From: CADEDH01 sp965262175
GTDB lineage: Bacteria; Actinomycetota; Acidimicrobiia; Acidimicrobiales; SZUA-35
Assembly: GCA_965262175.1 (NCBI GenBank)
Contig: CBDHES010000002.1
Span: 1,488,001-1,552,000 of the forward strand
Reading direction: 5' to 3'
DNA: 64,000 bases
Each line of letters opens with the position of its first letter. Positions within the stretch are counted from its first letter, which is position 1. Under the pieces are notes generated by a model that worked only from the letters and a program-made list of their open reading frames with translations, made no database searches and was not told where the DNA came from. Both the position numbers and the translations under genes were made by a program. Of the stretch, positions 56,491-64,000 are shown piece by piece.

Positions 56491-59400
56491 TACAGGAAGC
56501 CGCCGGTCCGGGCCTCGGCGTCCTCGCCCTCGGCGGGGGCGCTGACCCGGAACACGCTCGTCTGGAGGATCAGCTCGTCGACGTGCGACGAGCAGGCCCG
56601 GAGGGTGGCGTTGAGGAAGATGTCCCGCATGACGGGTTGCACCTGGAACGTCCGCTCGATCTGGGAGATGAGCAGCAGCGCCTTGAGCGAGTTCCCTCCG
56701 AGCATGAAGAAGTTGTCGTCGGGGCCAAGAGCCGATCGATCGAGGATCGAGCTCCAGATCTCGGCCATCCGCTCCTCGGTCTCGGTCCGTTCGGCGTCGG
56801 CCGCCGCCGACGCCTGGAGGGCGTCGGGGACCGGGAGCCGCTCGTAGTCGACCTTGTTCGACGGGGTGAGGGGGAGTGCCTCGATCGCTTCGACGTGGGC
56901 CGGCACGAGCCACGTCGGGAGCCGCGACACCAGCTCCCGACGGAGATCGTCGGTGTCGGCCCCGCCGGTGACGTAGAGGACGAGCTGGGGAGGTCCGTCG
57001 CCCCGGTCGACGACCTTCACCGCGCTGGCCTCGACCCCGTCGACCGCCCGGGCGGTGGCCTCCAGCTCCTGGGGTTCGACCCGGACCCCGTTGATCTTCA
57101 GCTGCCGGTCCCGCCGGCCGAGCAACCGCAGGGTGCCGTCGGTGTTCCGAGCGCCGAGGTCGCCGGTCCGGTAGAACGGGACGACCAGCTCGGGGTCGAC
57201 GTCGTGCAGGTCGACGAAGGATTCGGCGGTGAGCTCCGGCTGCCGGTAGTAGCCGAGGGTCAGGAACGGCGAGCCGATGTAGACCTCGCCGACCTGCTCG
57301 AAGCCGCACAGCTGGCGGTCGTCGTCGACGATGAGGACGACGGTGTCGGCGATCGGTTTGCCGACCGACAGCTCGTCGCCGTGGTCGGCCCGCTGGGGGA
57401 CGACCGAGAACGTGCGGACCATCGTCGCCTCGGTCGGGCCGTAGAGGTTGCCCAGCACGATCCGGGACCCGAAGGCTTCCTGCCACCGCTCGGCGTCGGC
57501 CGGCAGCAGCGGCTCACCGGAGCACAACACGGCCCGGAGGGCGGGCAGGCGGTCGCCGGTCGGTTCGGCGGCCAGCATCGTCCGCAGGGTGGTCGGCGTG
57601 CAGTGGACGAGGTGGACCTCGTCGGCCTCCAACCAGTCGAGCAGCGCCGATCCCTCGGCGATTCCCGCCCGGTCGGCCGGGAAGCAGGCGGTGCCGCCGG
57701 TGACGAGGGGGACGAACACGTCCCGCAGCGAGGCGTCGAACGTCGGCGACGCCACCTGGGCGACCCGGGGCTGGGACGGCAGGTCGAGCGCCCCCAGCTC
57801 CCAGTCGACGAACTGGACGATGCTGGCCATCCGACCGAGGATCGGCTTCGGGGTGCCGGTCGAGCCCGACGTGAAGAAGAGGTAGCTCGGAGTGTCATGG
57901 CCGTAGGTGAACGGGACGACGGGCCGCAACGCCGCCTCGTCGACGGCGGGGTCGAGGGACTCGAAGCCGGCCGGTGCCGGGCCCGAACCGAGCCGGAACC
58001 GGCGGACGACCGGGGCGGCCGACCCGTTGCCGGAGCCGACGTCGGCGGCCAGGGCGGTGAGATCGCCGACGCCGTCGGTGATGACCGCCCGGGGGTGGAT
58101 CGCCTCCAGCTGGGCCATCTGGCGGGCGATCGGCAGGGCAGGGTCGAACGGGCAGAAGATGGCCCCCAACCGGATCAGGGCCAGGATCGTGGCGCACCGA
58201 GCCAGGGGATCGGCGACGGAGACGACCACCGGCTCGGCCGGATCGACCCCACCGGCCGACAGCTGGGCGGCCAGGACCCGGGCCTGGCGAGCCAGCTCGG
58301 CGTAGGTCAGCGAGCGACCGGTGCCCGACTCGCTGACCGCCACCTCATCGCCGAACCGCTCTGCCGCGGCCTCGAACCAGGCGCCGACGTTGTCGTGGGG
58401 TAGCTCGGTGGCGAACCCGGTCCGAGCCAGCCGGTGGTCGGTCGCCGGGAGCCGGTCGGGGTCCCGGAGCTGGACCTCGGCCAGGGACCGGTCGAGGTCG
58501 CCCAGGCCGTCGAGGGCCGCCACGAGCTCGTCGATCAGCGCCTCGATCACCTCGTCGGAGAAGAGATCGGCCCGGTAGTCGCAGGTCAGCTCCATCCCGT
58601 CGGGGAAGTCGCGGACGTAGAGCTCGAGCTCGACCTTCGGCTCCCGCCAGGCGTCGGTCATCAGCGGGGCCTGCATCTCGTCGTACTCGGCCCGGCTGGC
58701 GTAGGTGAGGTGGTTGAGGATGACGGGGGTGACGATGAACCGGTCGGGCTCCCACCGCTGGTCGACCTCGTCGAGCGCCGCCACCAGATCGAAGTACCGG
58801 TGGTCGAGGGCGCTGAGGTTCTCGGCGTTCACCCGGTCGACCAGGGATCGGATCGTGTCGTCGACCTCGACCCGGTGACGGAGGAACAGGGTCCCGACGA
58901 ACAACCCGACGACGCGGTGCAGCTCGGGGGTGTGGCGGAGCGAGATCGCCGAGGAGTAGATCACGTCCCGCTCGCCCGACAGCTTGTGCAGGACCAGGGT
59001 CAGAGCCGCCTGGACCAGGCTGTTGAGCGAGGCCGACGTGTCGGCCGAGACCTGCCGGAGACGGGCGAAGGCGTCGGGGTCGAGGGTGACCCGGTGCCGC
59101 CGGCCCCGGATGGCGTCGGCCGAGCCGATCCGGTCGAAGGGGAGGTAGGTCCGGGGCAGCGGCCCCGACAACCGCCCGGTGACATGGGCCAGGCTCCGGG
59201 CGCCGACCGAGGAGTCGAGCACGCCGCGGTGCCAGGCCGCGAAGTCCTTGTACTGGAGGGTGAGCGGTTCGAGGGGTTGACCGCCGAGCACGGTTGCCAG
59301 GTCGTCGGCCACGATCTTGTGGCTCGATCCGTCGCTGATGATCTCGTGGAGGCAGATCGCCACCCGGGCCCCGTCGGGGCCGGTGACGTGGGCTCCCCGG

Positions 59401-59957
59401 AGGGGTGGGGCCGCGGTGAGGTCGAAGGGGGGTCGGGAGAAGATGCGGAGGAAGGCGGTCAGCTCATCGTCGGAGCCCACGGCCTGGTGGGTGAGGGTGA
59501 GCGGCTCGGCCGGCTGGACCACCTGGTGGAGCGTCGGGGCCTCGGTCGGGTCGTCGCCGACCTCCTCGACGAACACGGTACGGAGACCCTCGTGGCGGGC
59601 CACGACCTGGCCCAGGGCGTCCTCGATCTCGGCGGTGGTGTGGGCGGCGTCGACCGGGATGAGCCACAGGTTGTGGCGCCGGTTGCTCCGGGTGTCGACC
59701 TTGTGGGAGTCGAAGATGATCTGCTGGTTTCGGGACGCCGGGTAGCGGTCGGCGGGGGGTGCCGGCTCGATCGGCGGGAGCGCCTCCCGCTGGCCCTGGA
59801 GCAGCTCCACCAGCGCCGGTTTGTTGGCCCGGAGGCGTTCGACCAGCTCGGGGGTGAGGGCGCCGTCGGGGGCGCTGAACCGGATGTTGTCGTCGACCAG
59901 CGAGAGGCTGACTCCCTTCTCGGCCAGCTCGATCAGCAGCGTCTTGACGTGGTCCAT
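56490..59957 (-). CDS. NRPS module (docking-C-A-T), first in the assembly line
   Basis: An 1155-residue protein. Residues 1-55 form a TubC-type N-terminal docking domain (MDHVKTLLIELAEKGVSLSL). The C domain carries LHEIISDGSS instead of HHxxxDG: His204 is kept, but the catalytic second His is Glu205. The A domain has FTSGSTGTPKP (about 694), FDASLRD, LYGPTEAT, YRTGDLG and the Lys in TPSNKVDYE. The hand-read code is D-A-R-H-L-S-L-M-V-K, which matches no code I know. The T domain has MLGGNSLKA with Ser near 1089. The final 25 residues (ending ARTGGFL) may be the short motif that binds the docking domain of the next protein. The gene overlaps the next by one base. Confidence 0.92.
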   Translation of the reverse strand: MDHVKTLLIELAEKGVSLSLVDDNIRFSAPDGALTPELVERLRANKPALVELLQGQREALPPIEPAPPADRYPASRNQQIIFDSHKVDTRSNRRHNLWLIPVDAAHTTAEIEDALGQVVARHEGLRTVFVEEVGDDPTEAPTLHQVVQPAEPLTLTHQAVGSDDELTAFLRIFSRPPFDLTAAPPLRGAHVTGPDGARVAICLHEIISDGSSHKIVADDLATVLGGQPLEPLTLQYKDFAAWHRGVLDSSVGARSLAHVTGRLSGPLPRTYLPFDRIGSADAIRGRRHRVTLDPDAFARLRQVSADTSASLNSLVQAALTLVLHKLSGERDVIYSSAISLRHTPELHRVVGLFVGTLFLRHRVEVDDTIRSLVDRVNAENLSALDHRYFDLVAALDEVDQRWEPDRFIVTPVILNHLTYASRAEYDEMQAPLMTDAWREPKVELELYVRDFPDGMELTCDYRADLFSDEVIEALIDELVAALDGLGDLDRSLAEVQLRDPDRLPATDHRLARTGFATELPHDNVGAWFEAAAERFGDEVAVSESGTGRSLTYAELARQARVLAAQLSAGGVDPAEPVVVSVADPLARCATILALIRLGAIFCPFDPALPIARQMAQLEAIHPRAVITDGVGDLTALAADVGSGNGSAAPVVRRFRLGSGPAPAGFESLDPAVDEAALRPVVPFTYGHDTPSYLFFTSGSTGTPKPILGRMASIVQFVDWELGALDLPSQPRVAQVASPTFDASLRDVFVPLVTGGTACFPADRAGIAEGSALLDWLEADEVHLVHCTPTTLRTMLAAEPTGDRLPALRAVLCSGEPLLPADAERWQEAFGSRIVLGNLYGPTEATMVRTFSVVPQRADHGDELSVGKPIADTVVLIVDDDRQLCGFEQVGEVYIGSPFLTLGYYRQPELTAESFVDLHDVDPELVVPFYRTGDLGARNTDGTLRLLGRRDRQLKINGVRVEPQELEATARAVDGVEASAVKVVDRGDGPPQLVLYVTGGADTDDLRRELVSRLPTWLVPAHVEAIEALPLTPSNKVDYERLPVPDALQASAAADAERTETEERMAEIWSSILDRSALGPDDNFFMLGGNSLKALLLISQIERTFQVQPVMRDIFLNATLRACSSHVDELILQTSVFRVSAPAEGEDAEARTGGFL

Positions 59958-60033
59958 CGGGGGATTTCCGTTTCCTGAGGGGGGCGGACGGGCGGGATCG
60001 GGGCGACCGGGCCGGACGGTCCCGGTCCGGGGG
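59958..60033 (-). other. Short gap with a hairpin inside the biosynthetic operon
   Basis: The 76-base gap between the dioxygenase and the first NRPS gene contains CCGGAC and GTCCGG arms around six bases near 60012-60029. A ribosome-binding site for the NRPS start is weak. The hairpin could modulate NRPS expression within the operon; no terminator-like T-run exists. Confidence 0.35.
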
Positions 60034-60975
60034 TCAGGCGGCCGCGACGGTGACCGGGATGTCCTTCATGCCGACCAGGATCCGGCGGGGACCCTGGTAC
60101 GGGCTGCGGCCGTGGGCGCACAGGAGGTTGTCGATGACCAGAAGGTCACCCTCGACCCAGGGGAACAGGACGATCGCCTCGTCGGACACCCGGCGGATCT
60201 CGGCCAGGGCCTCGTCGGGGATCTCGGTCCCGTCGCCGAACGTGGCGTGCTGGGGCATCTCGTCGAACCGACCCCGGTAGATCTGGACGAGGGCCTCATA
60301 GACGTCGGCCGGGTTGGTCGAGGGATGGAACTGATCGGCCTGGTTGAACCAGCACTCCTCGCCGGTGGCCGGGTGGGGGCGGATGGCCGGACGGTGTTGG
60401 ACGAGGCGGAGCTCGTCGCCGTTCCAGGTGGCGTCGGTGTCGGCATTGCGGCAGATGGCCTCGACCGCCGCCCGATCGTCGGTCTCGAACGTCGCCTGCC
60501 ACGACGGCCCGGCCCCCAGCCCACCGTGGAGGTTGCGGACGTAGCGAACGCCCTTGGCCCGGAACTCGTCGACCAGGCCATCGGGGAGCGCGGCCAGGAT
60601 GCGACGGTTGTCGGCCACGGTGGTGTTGCCGTCGGCGTCGGGCGCCACCTCGCAGCAGAAGAACAGGTGGGACGGCCACCGGGCGGCGTAGGACAGCTCG
60701 CTGTGCAGCGAGATCGTCACGTCGGCCGGGTGCTCGGTCGAGGTGTAGACCTTGTCCGACAGCTTGGTCCGGGGCGAGTTGCCGTCGATGTAGTCGAGCG
60801 GGGCACCGCCGAAGGCGTCCATCGCGGTCTGGAGGGCGGCGTCGGAGTCGACCCCGAAGCCCCGGAGGAGGACGGCGCCGGCCCGGAGGAGCTCGGCGTG
60901 AAGCCTCGGGCCTTCCTCCTCGACGAAACGGGCCAGGGTGCGGTCATCATCGTTGGTCAGAAGCGTGAGCATCAT
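60034..60975 (-). CDS. TauD/TfdA-family Fe(II)/2-oxoglutarate dioxygenase, SyrP-like amino-acid beta-hydroxylase candidate
   Basis: A 313-residue enzyme. GAVLLRGFGVDSDAAL is the family opening. The iron ligands are the HxE pair in ISLHSELSYAARWPSH and the distal His in NLLCAHGRSPYQGPRR, with the Arg of RRILVGM binding 2-oxoglutarate. The string HSELSY...WPSHLFFCCE...GNTTVADNR follows the SyrP-type pattern (HNE.sY...WP..i.F.C...GGeTPiaDsR). SyrP hydroxylates the beta carbon of Asp while it is held on an NRPS carrier domain. The neighbouring NRPS has an Asp-like A domain, which makes that reaction the leading guess. Two ATGs in a row (60975 and 60972) offer equivalent starts. Confidence 0.85.
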   Translation of the reverse strand: MMLTLLTNDDDRTLARFVEEEGPRLHAELLRAGAVLLRGFGVDSDAALQTAMDAFGGAPLDYIDGNSPRTKLSDKVYTSTEHPADVTISLHSELSYAARWPSHLFFCCEVAPDADGNTTVADNRRILAALPDGLVDEFRAKGVRYVRNLHGGLGAGPSWQATFETDDRAAVEAICRNADTDATWNGDELRLVQHRPAIRPHPATGEECWFNQADQFHPSTNPADVYEALVQIYRGRFDEMPQHATFGDGTEIPDEALAEIRRVSDEAIVLFPWVEGDLLVIDNLLCAHGRSPYQGPRRILVGMKDIPVTVAAA

Positions 60976-61047
60976 GGATCTCGCTGAAGCGGTGGGTCGG
61001 GGGGTTTGGCGGCGGGCGGGACGGGTCCCGGCCGCCGGATGGTCGGG

Positions 61048-61800
61048 TCAGACGGGGACGGGGTCGCCGAGGAGGCGGCCGAGGCAGCGGCGAGCCGAGA
61101 TCACGAGCGGGTCGACGGTCCGGGTGCCGGCAATCTCGGTGGTCGTCACCGCCAACGACAGCTCGGTGCACCCGAGGATGACCGTGTCGACCCCTTCGGT
61201 TCGCCGGAGGTCCTCGACAATGCCCTCGAGGCGACGCCGGGCTTCGGCGTGGACCGCCCAGCCGGTGGCCTTGATGCCGTAACGGGGATCGAAGATGGTG
61301 GCGTCGATCCGGGCCTGGAGGGCGGCGTCGGGGACGACCAGGGCACACCCGGCCCCGGCCACCTCGGATCGGAACAGCCCGGAGGCGGCGGTGGCACCGG
61401 TGCCGAGCAGGGCGACGCGGGCGGCCTCCCCCACCAGGGCCCGGTTGGCCAGCTCGACCTCGAGGGCTTCGTGGATGCTGAGCAGCTCGAGGGGGGAGCG
61501 CTCCCGGATCTCGTCGAACCAGATGTGGGCCGAGTTGCAGGCCATGATCCCGAACGTGGCGCCGGCCGCCCGGAGCCGTTCGGCGGTGCCGACGATCTCG
61601 TCGACGGGCGATCGGCCGCCGTGGAGGTGGGCCTGGAGCCGGTCGGGGATGGCCGGATTGGAGAACAGCACCACCCGGGGGTGGTCGGCGTCGCCGGTGG
61701 CGTCGGTGTGGAGATCGATCAGCCGTTGGAGGAAGAGGCACCCGGCGGCCGGTCCCATGCCGCCGATGATTCCCAGCGTCTCGTTGCGCTCGGTCGCCAC
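61048..61800 (-). CDS. Aspartate/glutamate racemase-family protein
   Basis: A 250-residue protein starting at a GTG. TLGIIGGMGPAAGCLFLQRL is the typical opening. The two catalytic Cys residues are in FGIMACNSAHIWF and VDTVILGCTELSL. The protein has the usual two-domain symmetrical layout and full length for the family. It should interconvert L- and D-Asp or a related amino acid without a cofactor. As first gene of the biosynthetic operon it probably supplies D-Asp or a related unit for the second NRPS. A candidate repeat-type regulatory region lies 115-170 bases upstream. Confidence 0.88.
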   Translation of the reverse strand: MATERNETLGIIGGMGPAAGCLFLQRLIDLHTDATGDADHPRVVLFSNPAIPDRLQAHLHGGRSPVDEIVGTAERLRAAGATFGIMACNSAHIWFDEIRERSPLELLSIHEALEVELANRALVGEAARVALLGTGATAASGLFRSEVAGAGCALVVPDAALQARIDATIFDPRYGIKATGWAVHAEARRRLEGIVEDLRRTEGVDTVILGCTELSLAVTTTEIAGTRTVDPLVISARRCLGRLLGDPVPV

Positions 61801-61914
61801 GTCCTCGGTCTCCTTGTCGGCGGGAACGGACCGTTCTGGGCTACTCCGACCAACTCGATCCTTGTCGATGAACGTAGTGACTTCTCGCTGACATTGCGGA
61901 TACGTTACGAAAGT

Positions 61915-61967
61915 GTTCGTAGCCCGTTCACACCTGCCAGGTACCGTTCATGGACCGTTCACGGGGG
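61915..61967. promoter_or_regulatory. Paired 11-nt direct repeats (PHO-box-like) upstream of the NRPS cluster
   Basis: On the plus strand there are four 11-base units beginning GTTC: GTTCGTAGCCC (61915), GTTCACACCTG (61926), GTTCATGGACC (61946) and GTTCACGGGGG (61957). Within each pair the units are 11 bases apart, and the two pairs are 31 bases apart. The pattern resembles the PhoP direct-repeat box and the boxes before phoX and surE. The only promoter nearby belongs to the racemase gene on the minus strand, so the boxes would be read in reverse orientation relative to it. The regulator is inferred. Confidence 0.5.
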
Positions 61968-62006
61968 CCTGTCGGGCTCCGTCTCGCGCCGGTCGGGGCG
62001 ATGTGG

Positions 62007-62819
62007 TCAGAGCCGAGCGAGCAGCTCGGCCTTCTTGGCGCTGAACTCGGCGTCGTCGAGCACGCCCCGGGCGTGGAGGTCGCCGAGGCGCTCGATCGTG
62101 GCCAGGATCGCTTCCCGCTCGGCGTCGGGAGCGCCCGCCGGGTCCGGCTGATCGGGCGACGGGGTCACGGGTGATGCGGGGGCCGGCTGCTCGGCGGCCA
62201 CCGGGTGCCCGTTGCGTGACACGACCGGCAGCGACGCCAGGTCGACCGCGCCGAACTGGCTGGTGAACTGGATCGACGAGCCACCGCCCTGTTGCTGCCC
62301 GAAGCCACCGATCTGGTGATCGCCGGTGTCGTACACCCAGACCTCCGATCCGGTCTGGACGGCGAGACGACGCTCGGCGGCGAAGTAGGCGTAGCGGACG
62401 TTGTTCTGCTGGCCGGTCGCCGACGGCGCACCCAACTCGGCCGGCCAGAACTCCGCGCCGGGCTGGGGGACGAACAGCGCCGCCGGTCCGGACGGGCCGA
62501 CCATCGGGCCGTCGCCCTGACTCTGGGACTGGTGGCTCCCGCTACGGGCCAGGTCCGGTTGACTCTGGAGGAGCGCCGACAGGTCGTTGCACAGCGAGTC
62601 GACCCGGCTCTTCATGGCGTGATCGAACAGGTCGCCGACCATGATCATCCCACCCTGCATCCACTGACCACCACCACCGAACTCGGGGTGATTGAACTGG
62701 GCCATGGTCCCCTGCCCGCCGAGCACGGCGAGCAGCATGTGGGTCACGGCGTCGGAGCTGAAGCCGTGCCGGGCGGCGAAGTCGTCGACGGCGCGCTGGC
62801 CCTGAGGGGTGAGCTGCAT
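62007..62819 (-). CDS. SHOCT-domain protein with conserved N-terminal region
   Basis: A 270-residue protein. The N-terminus LTPQGQRAVDDFAARHGFSSDAV followed by GTMAQFNHPEFGGGGQWMQGGM is a conserved block seen in many bacterial SHOCT proteins (LTPeGq...a.ryGfS.dAV...GTMAQFnHpE.GG.GQW..GGM). The middle is Gln/Ser/Gly-rich. The last 30 residues (AILATIERLGDLHARGVLDDAEFSAKKAELLARL) form the SHOCT motif, shown by GVLDDAEFSAKKAELL. SHOCT is a short oligomerisation module. Function is unknown. The conserved N-terminus overlaps the previous gene's end by 76 bases, an unusually long overlap. Confidence 0.8.
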   Translation of the reverse strand: MQLTPQGQRAVDDFAARHGFSSDAVTHMLLAVLGGQGTMAQFNHPEFGGGGQWMQGGMIMVGDLFDHAMKSRVDSLCNDLSALLQSQPDLARSGSHQSQSQGDGPMVGPSGPAALFVPQPGAEFWPAELGAPSATGQQNNVRYAYFAAERRLAVQTGSEVWVYDTGDHQIGGFGQQQGGGSSIQFTSQFGAVDLASLPVVSRNGHPVAAEQPAPASPVTPSPDQPDPAGAPDAEREAILATIERLGDLHARGVLDDAEFSAKKAELLARL

Positions 62820-64000
62820 GCTTCTTCTGTACCACGCGACGACGGGGACTCGTCGGGTGAGTGACGTCGGTCGCCCCGACGGCGGGCGACGACCAGGTGG
62901 TAGGCGGTCACCGAACCGACCACGACCACCGTGGCGATCGGTACCCGGGCGTCGTCGACCGAGGCTCGGCCGATCGCCCCGTCGAGCACGTCCTCCAGGA
63001 CGACGGTCAACGCGACGAGCATCGCCACGACCGTGGCGACCACCCCGACCCCGATCACGGCGATCAGATAGAACCGGTGGAGGACCGTGGCGGCCTCCAA
63101 CCGGTCGCCGGTCCGGGCCCGCCGGTCGATGGCCGCCCACGACCACACCCAGATCGGCCCGCCGACCGCGACCATGGCGACCCCGGCGATGATCGTGTTG
63201 ACCCGATCGTCGGTGGCCAACGACCCGGCGAGGGTCGTGGTCGCTCCGACGACGGCGGCGCCCAGCCCAGCCGCCGCCAGGAGGTACCCGTAGATCCGCT
63301 CCGGCAACCCCGGCGGTGCCGACGCGGCGGGCCGGGTTCGGTCGGCGGTCGCCCGATCGGGGTCGGTCGCCTCCGTCGGCGGGCGGGGCTCGGAGCGGAC
63401 CACGGCCCGGTGGTAGGCCCAGATGACGAGACCGGCGGCGATGGCGCCGCCCATCGACGGGGTGAACCGGAAGTGCTCGGCGGCGTCGATGGCCGACGGA
63501 TCACCGACCAGCCAGACCCCGATCTCGTTGAGCAGCAACGACAGCGCCACCATGGCGATCACCAGCGGAACCAACGCCCCGAGGGGCACGGCGGTGACCT
63601 GCCACAGGTCGGTGCGAGGCCAGCGGCGGTAGCGGGCCAGCCAGTGCCACGCCCACGCACCGCCACCCACGATGGTCAGGGCGACGGCGTCGGTCAGGGC
63701 GGGCCCGGTGGTCCCGTGGGTGGCGTCGACGAGGGCGAACAACGCGTCGAGGGCCCCGGTGACCAGTCCGAACACCCCGATCCCGAGCGGGACGAGCCCG
63801 ATGATCGTCGCCGTCGCCAGGTGGAGCTCACCCTCGATCCCGATCCGACCCCGGAGGGCGAACCAGTGGAGGGCCCACGCCGCCGACCAGATCACGGCGG
63901 CCACCGCGGCGTCGGCCGGCAGGTCGGACGTGGAGGAGGCGAACCGGTCCAGCAGCTCGGCGATGGTCGAGGTCCACTCGACGATCGCTCCGGCCAGGGT
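62744..64000 (-). CDS. Multi-pass membrane protein, DUF5671-like (partial, 5' end outside the window)
   Basis: The frame is open to the window edge, so the N-terminus is missing. About nine membrane helices are visible, including IIGLVPLGIGVFGLVTGALDAL, VTAVPLGALVPLVIAMVALSLLL, GYLLAAAGLGAAVVGATTTLAG and FYLIAVIGVGVVATVVAMLVAL. Repeated units with W-W pairs (AAVIWSAAWALHWFAL, ALTIVGGGAWAWHWLARYRRW) suggest internal duplication. This matches DUF5671, a four-helix unit that occurs in multiple copies. The C-terminal 40 residues are Ser/Pro/Arg-rich and overlap the SHOCT gene. Function unknown. Confidence 0.7.
   Translation of the reverse strand, partial: TLAGAIVEWTSTIAELLDRFASSTSDLPADAAVAAVIWSAAWALHWFALRGRIGIEGELHLATATIIGLVPLGIGVFGLVTGALDALFALVDATHGTTGPALTDAVALTIVGGGAWAWHWLARYRRWPRTDLWQVTAVPLGALVPLVIAMVALSLLLNEIGVWLVGDPSAIDAAEHFRFTPSMGGAIAAGLVIWAYHRAVVRSEPRPPTEATDPDRATADRTRPAASAPPGLPERIYGYLLAAAGLGAAVVGATTTLAGSLATDDRVNTIIAGVAMVAVGGPIWVWSWAAIDRRARTGDRLEAATVLHRFYLIAVIGVGVVATVVAMLVALTVVLEDVLDGAIGRASVDDARVPIATVVVVGSVTAYHLVVARRRGDRRHSPDESPSSRGTEEACSSPLRASAPSTTSPPGTASAPTP

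Noticed and set aside
50995..56847. Very long plus-strand open frame opposite the NRPS
   Set aside because: High GC leaves the antisense frame free of stops. The translation is rich in Gly, Arg, Asp and His with no domain, whereas the minus strand has full NRPS motifs.
56491..57486. Extension of the second NRPS frame upstream of 56490
   Set aside because: This part is an out-of-frame reading of the first NRPS T and A domains. The docking domain begins at the GTG at 56490.
61801..62006. Iron box (IdeR/DtxR) before the NRPS cluster, as expected for a siderophore
   Set aside because: No 19-bp TTAGGTTAGG-type palindrome is visible. The structured repeats present are 11-base direct repeats instead.

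Overview
The window is very GC-rich, dense chromosomal DNA from an actinobacterium. Gene content (fused GcvP, actinobacterial DUF3499-like and ATL proteins, SigK/RskA pair, acidic-linker lipoproteins, TANNNT boxes placed for leaderless mRNAs) suggests the deep-branching Acidimicrobiia, but that placement is inference from gene style only. Almost every base is coding. No CRISPR array, rRNA, transposase or complete prophage was seen.

Layout. 1-6.2 kb: end of a PrmA-like methyltransferase, GGCT-fold protein, nitronate monooxygenase, M48 protease lipoprotein, rhodanese, secreted DUF4214 protein and a lytic transglycosylase lipoprotein. 6.2-12.5 kb: PhoX-type phosphatase and SurE, each preceded by 11-nt direct repeats resembling PHO boxes, around a beta-propeller lipoprotein, an APH-fold kinase and another lipoprotein. 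12.5-16.9 kb: tandem glycine riboswitch, gcvT, gcvP. 16.9-30.7 kb: DUF3499-like protein, NUDIX hydrolase, alpha/beta hydrolase, two unlike sulfotransferases, an operon of GH3 glucosidase, orphan HD half of a CCA-adding enzyme and ATL protein, then ArfB, an S1C protease, a lipid kinase, an ECF sigma factor and a soluble chemoreceptor. 30.8-33 kb: a frameshifted gene coupled to a Stealth-like glycosyltransferase, then tRNA-Arg(CCT). 33-47 kb: MMPL transporter/TetR pair, PepSY-like protein, SCO6745-like protein, amidohydrolase, lipoprotein, LLM oxidoreductase, and a DUF4331-TPR-SigK-RskA locus.

The most interesting region is 47.1-62 kb, a compact minus-strand biosynthetic cluster in transcription order: Asp/Glu-type racemase, SyrP-like TauD dioxygenase, NRPS module (docking-C-A-T), second NRPS module fused to a thioesterase and an MFS exporter (docking-C-A-T-TE-MFS), a two-part sulfotransferase, and an enolase-superfamily epimerase. 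Four features point to unusual chemistry. The second A domain has an aspartate-like specificity code. The thioesterase nucleophile is Cys rather than Ser, as in the beta-lactone-forming ObiF. A candidate Asp beta-hydroxylase and an Asp racemase are encoded alongside. The first C domain has Glu in place of its catalytic His. My hypothesis is a small, possibly sulfated peptide ending in beta-hydroxyaspartate, perhaps released as a beta-lactone. The promoter region carries two pairs of 11-nt GTTCA repeats like those before phoX and surE, which would put the cluster under phosphate control. The window closes with a SHOCT-domain protein and a partial multi-pass membrane protein.
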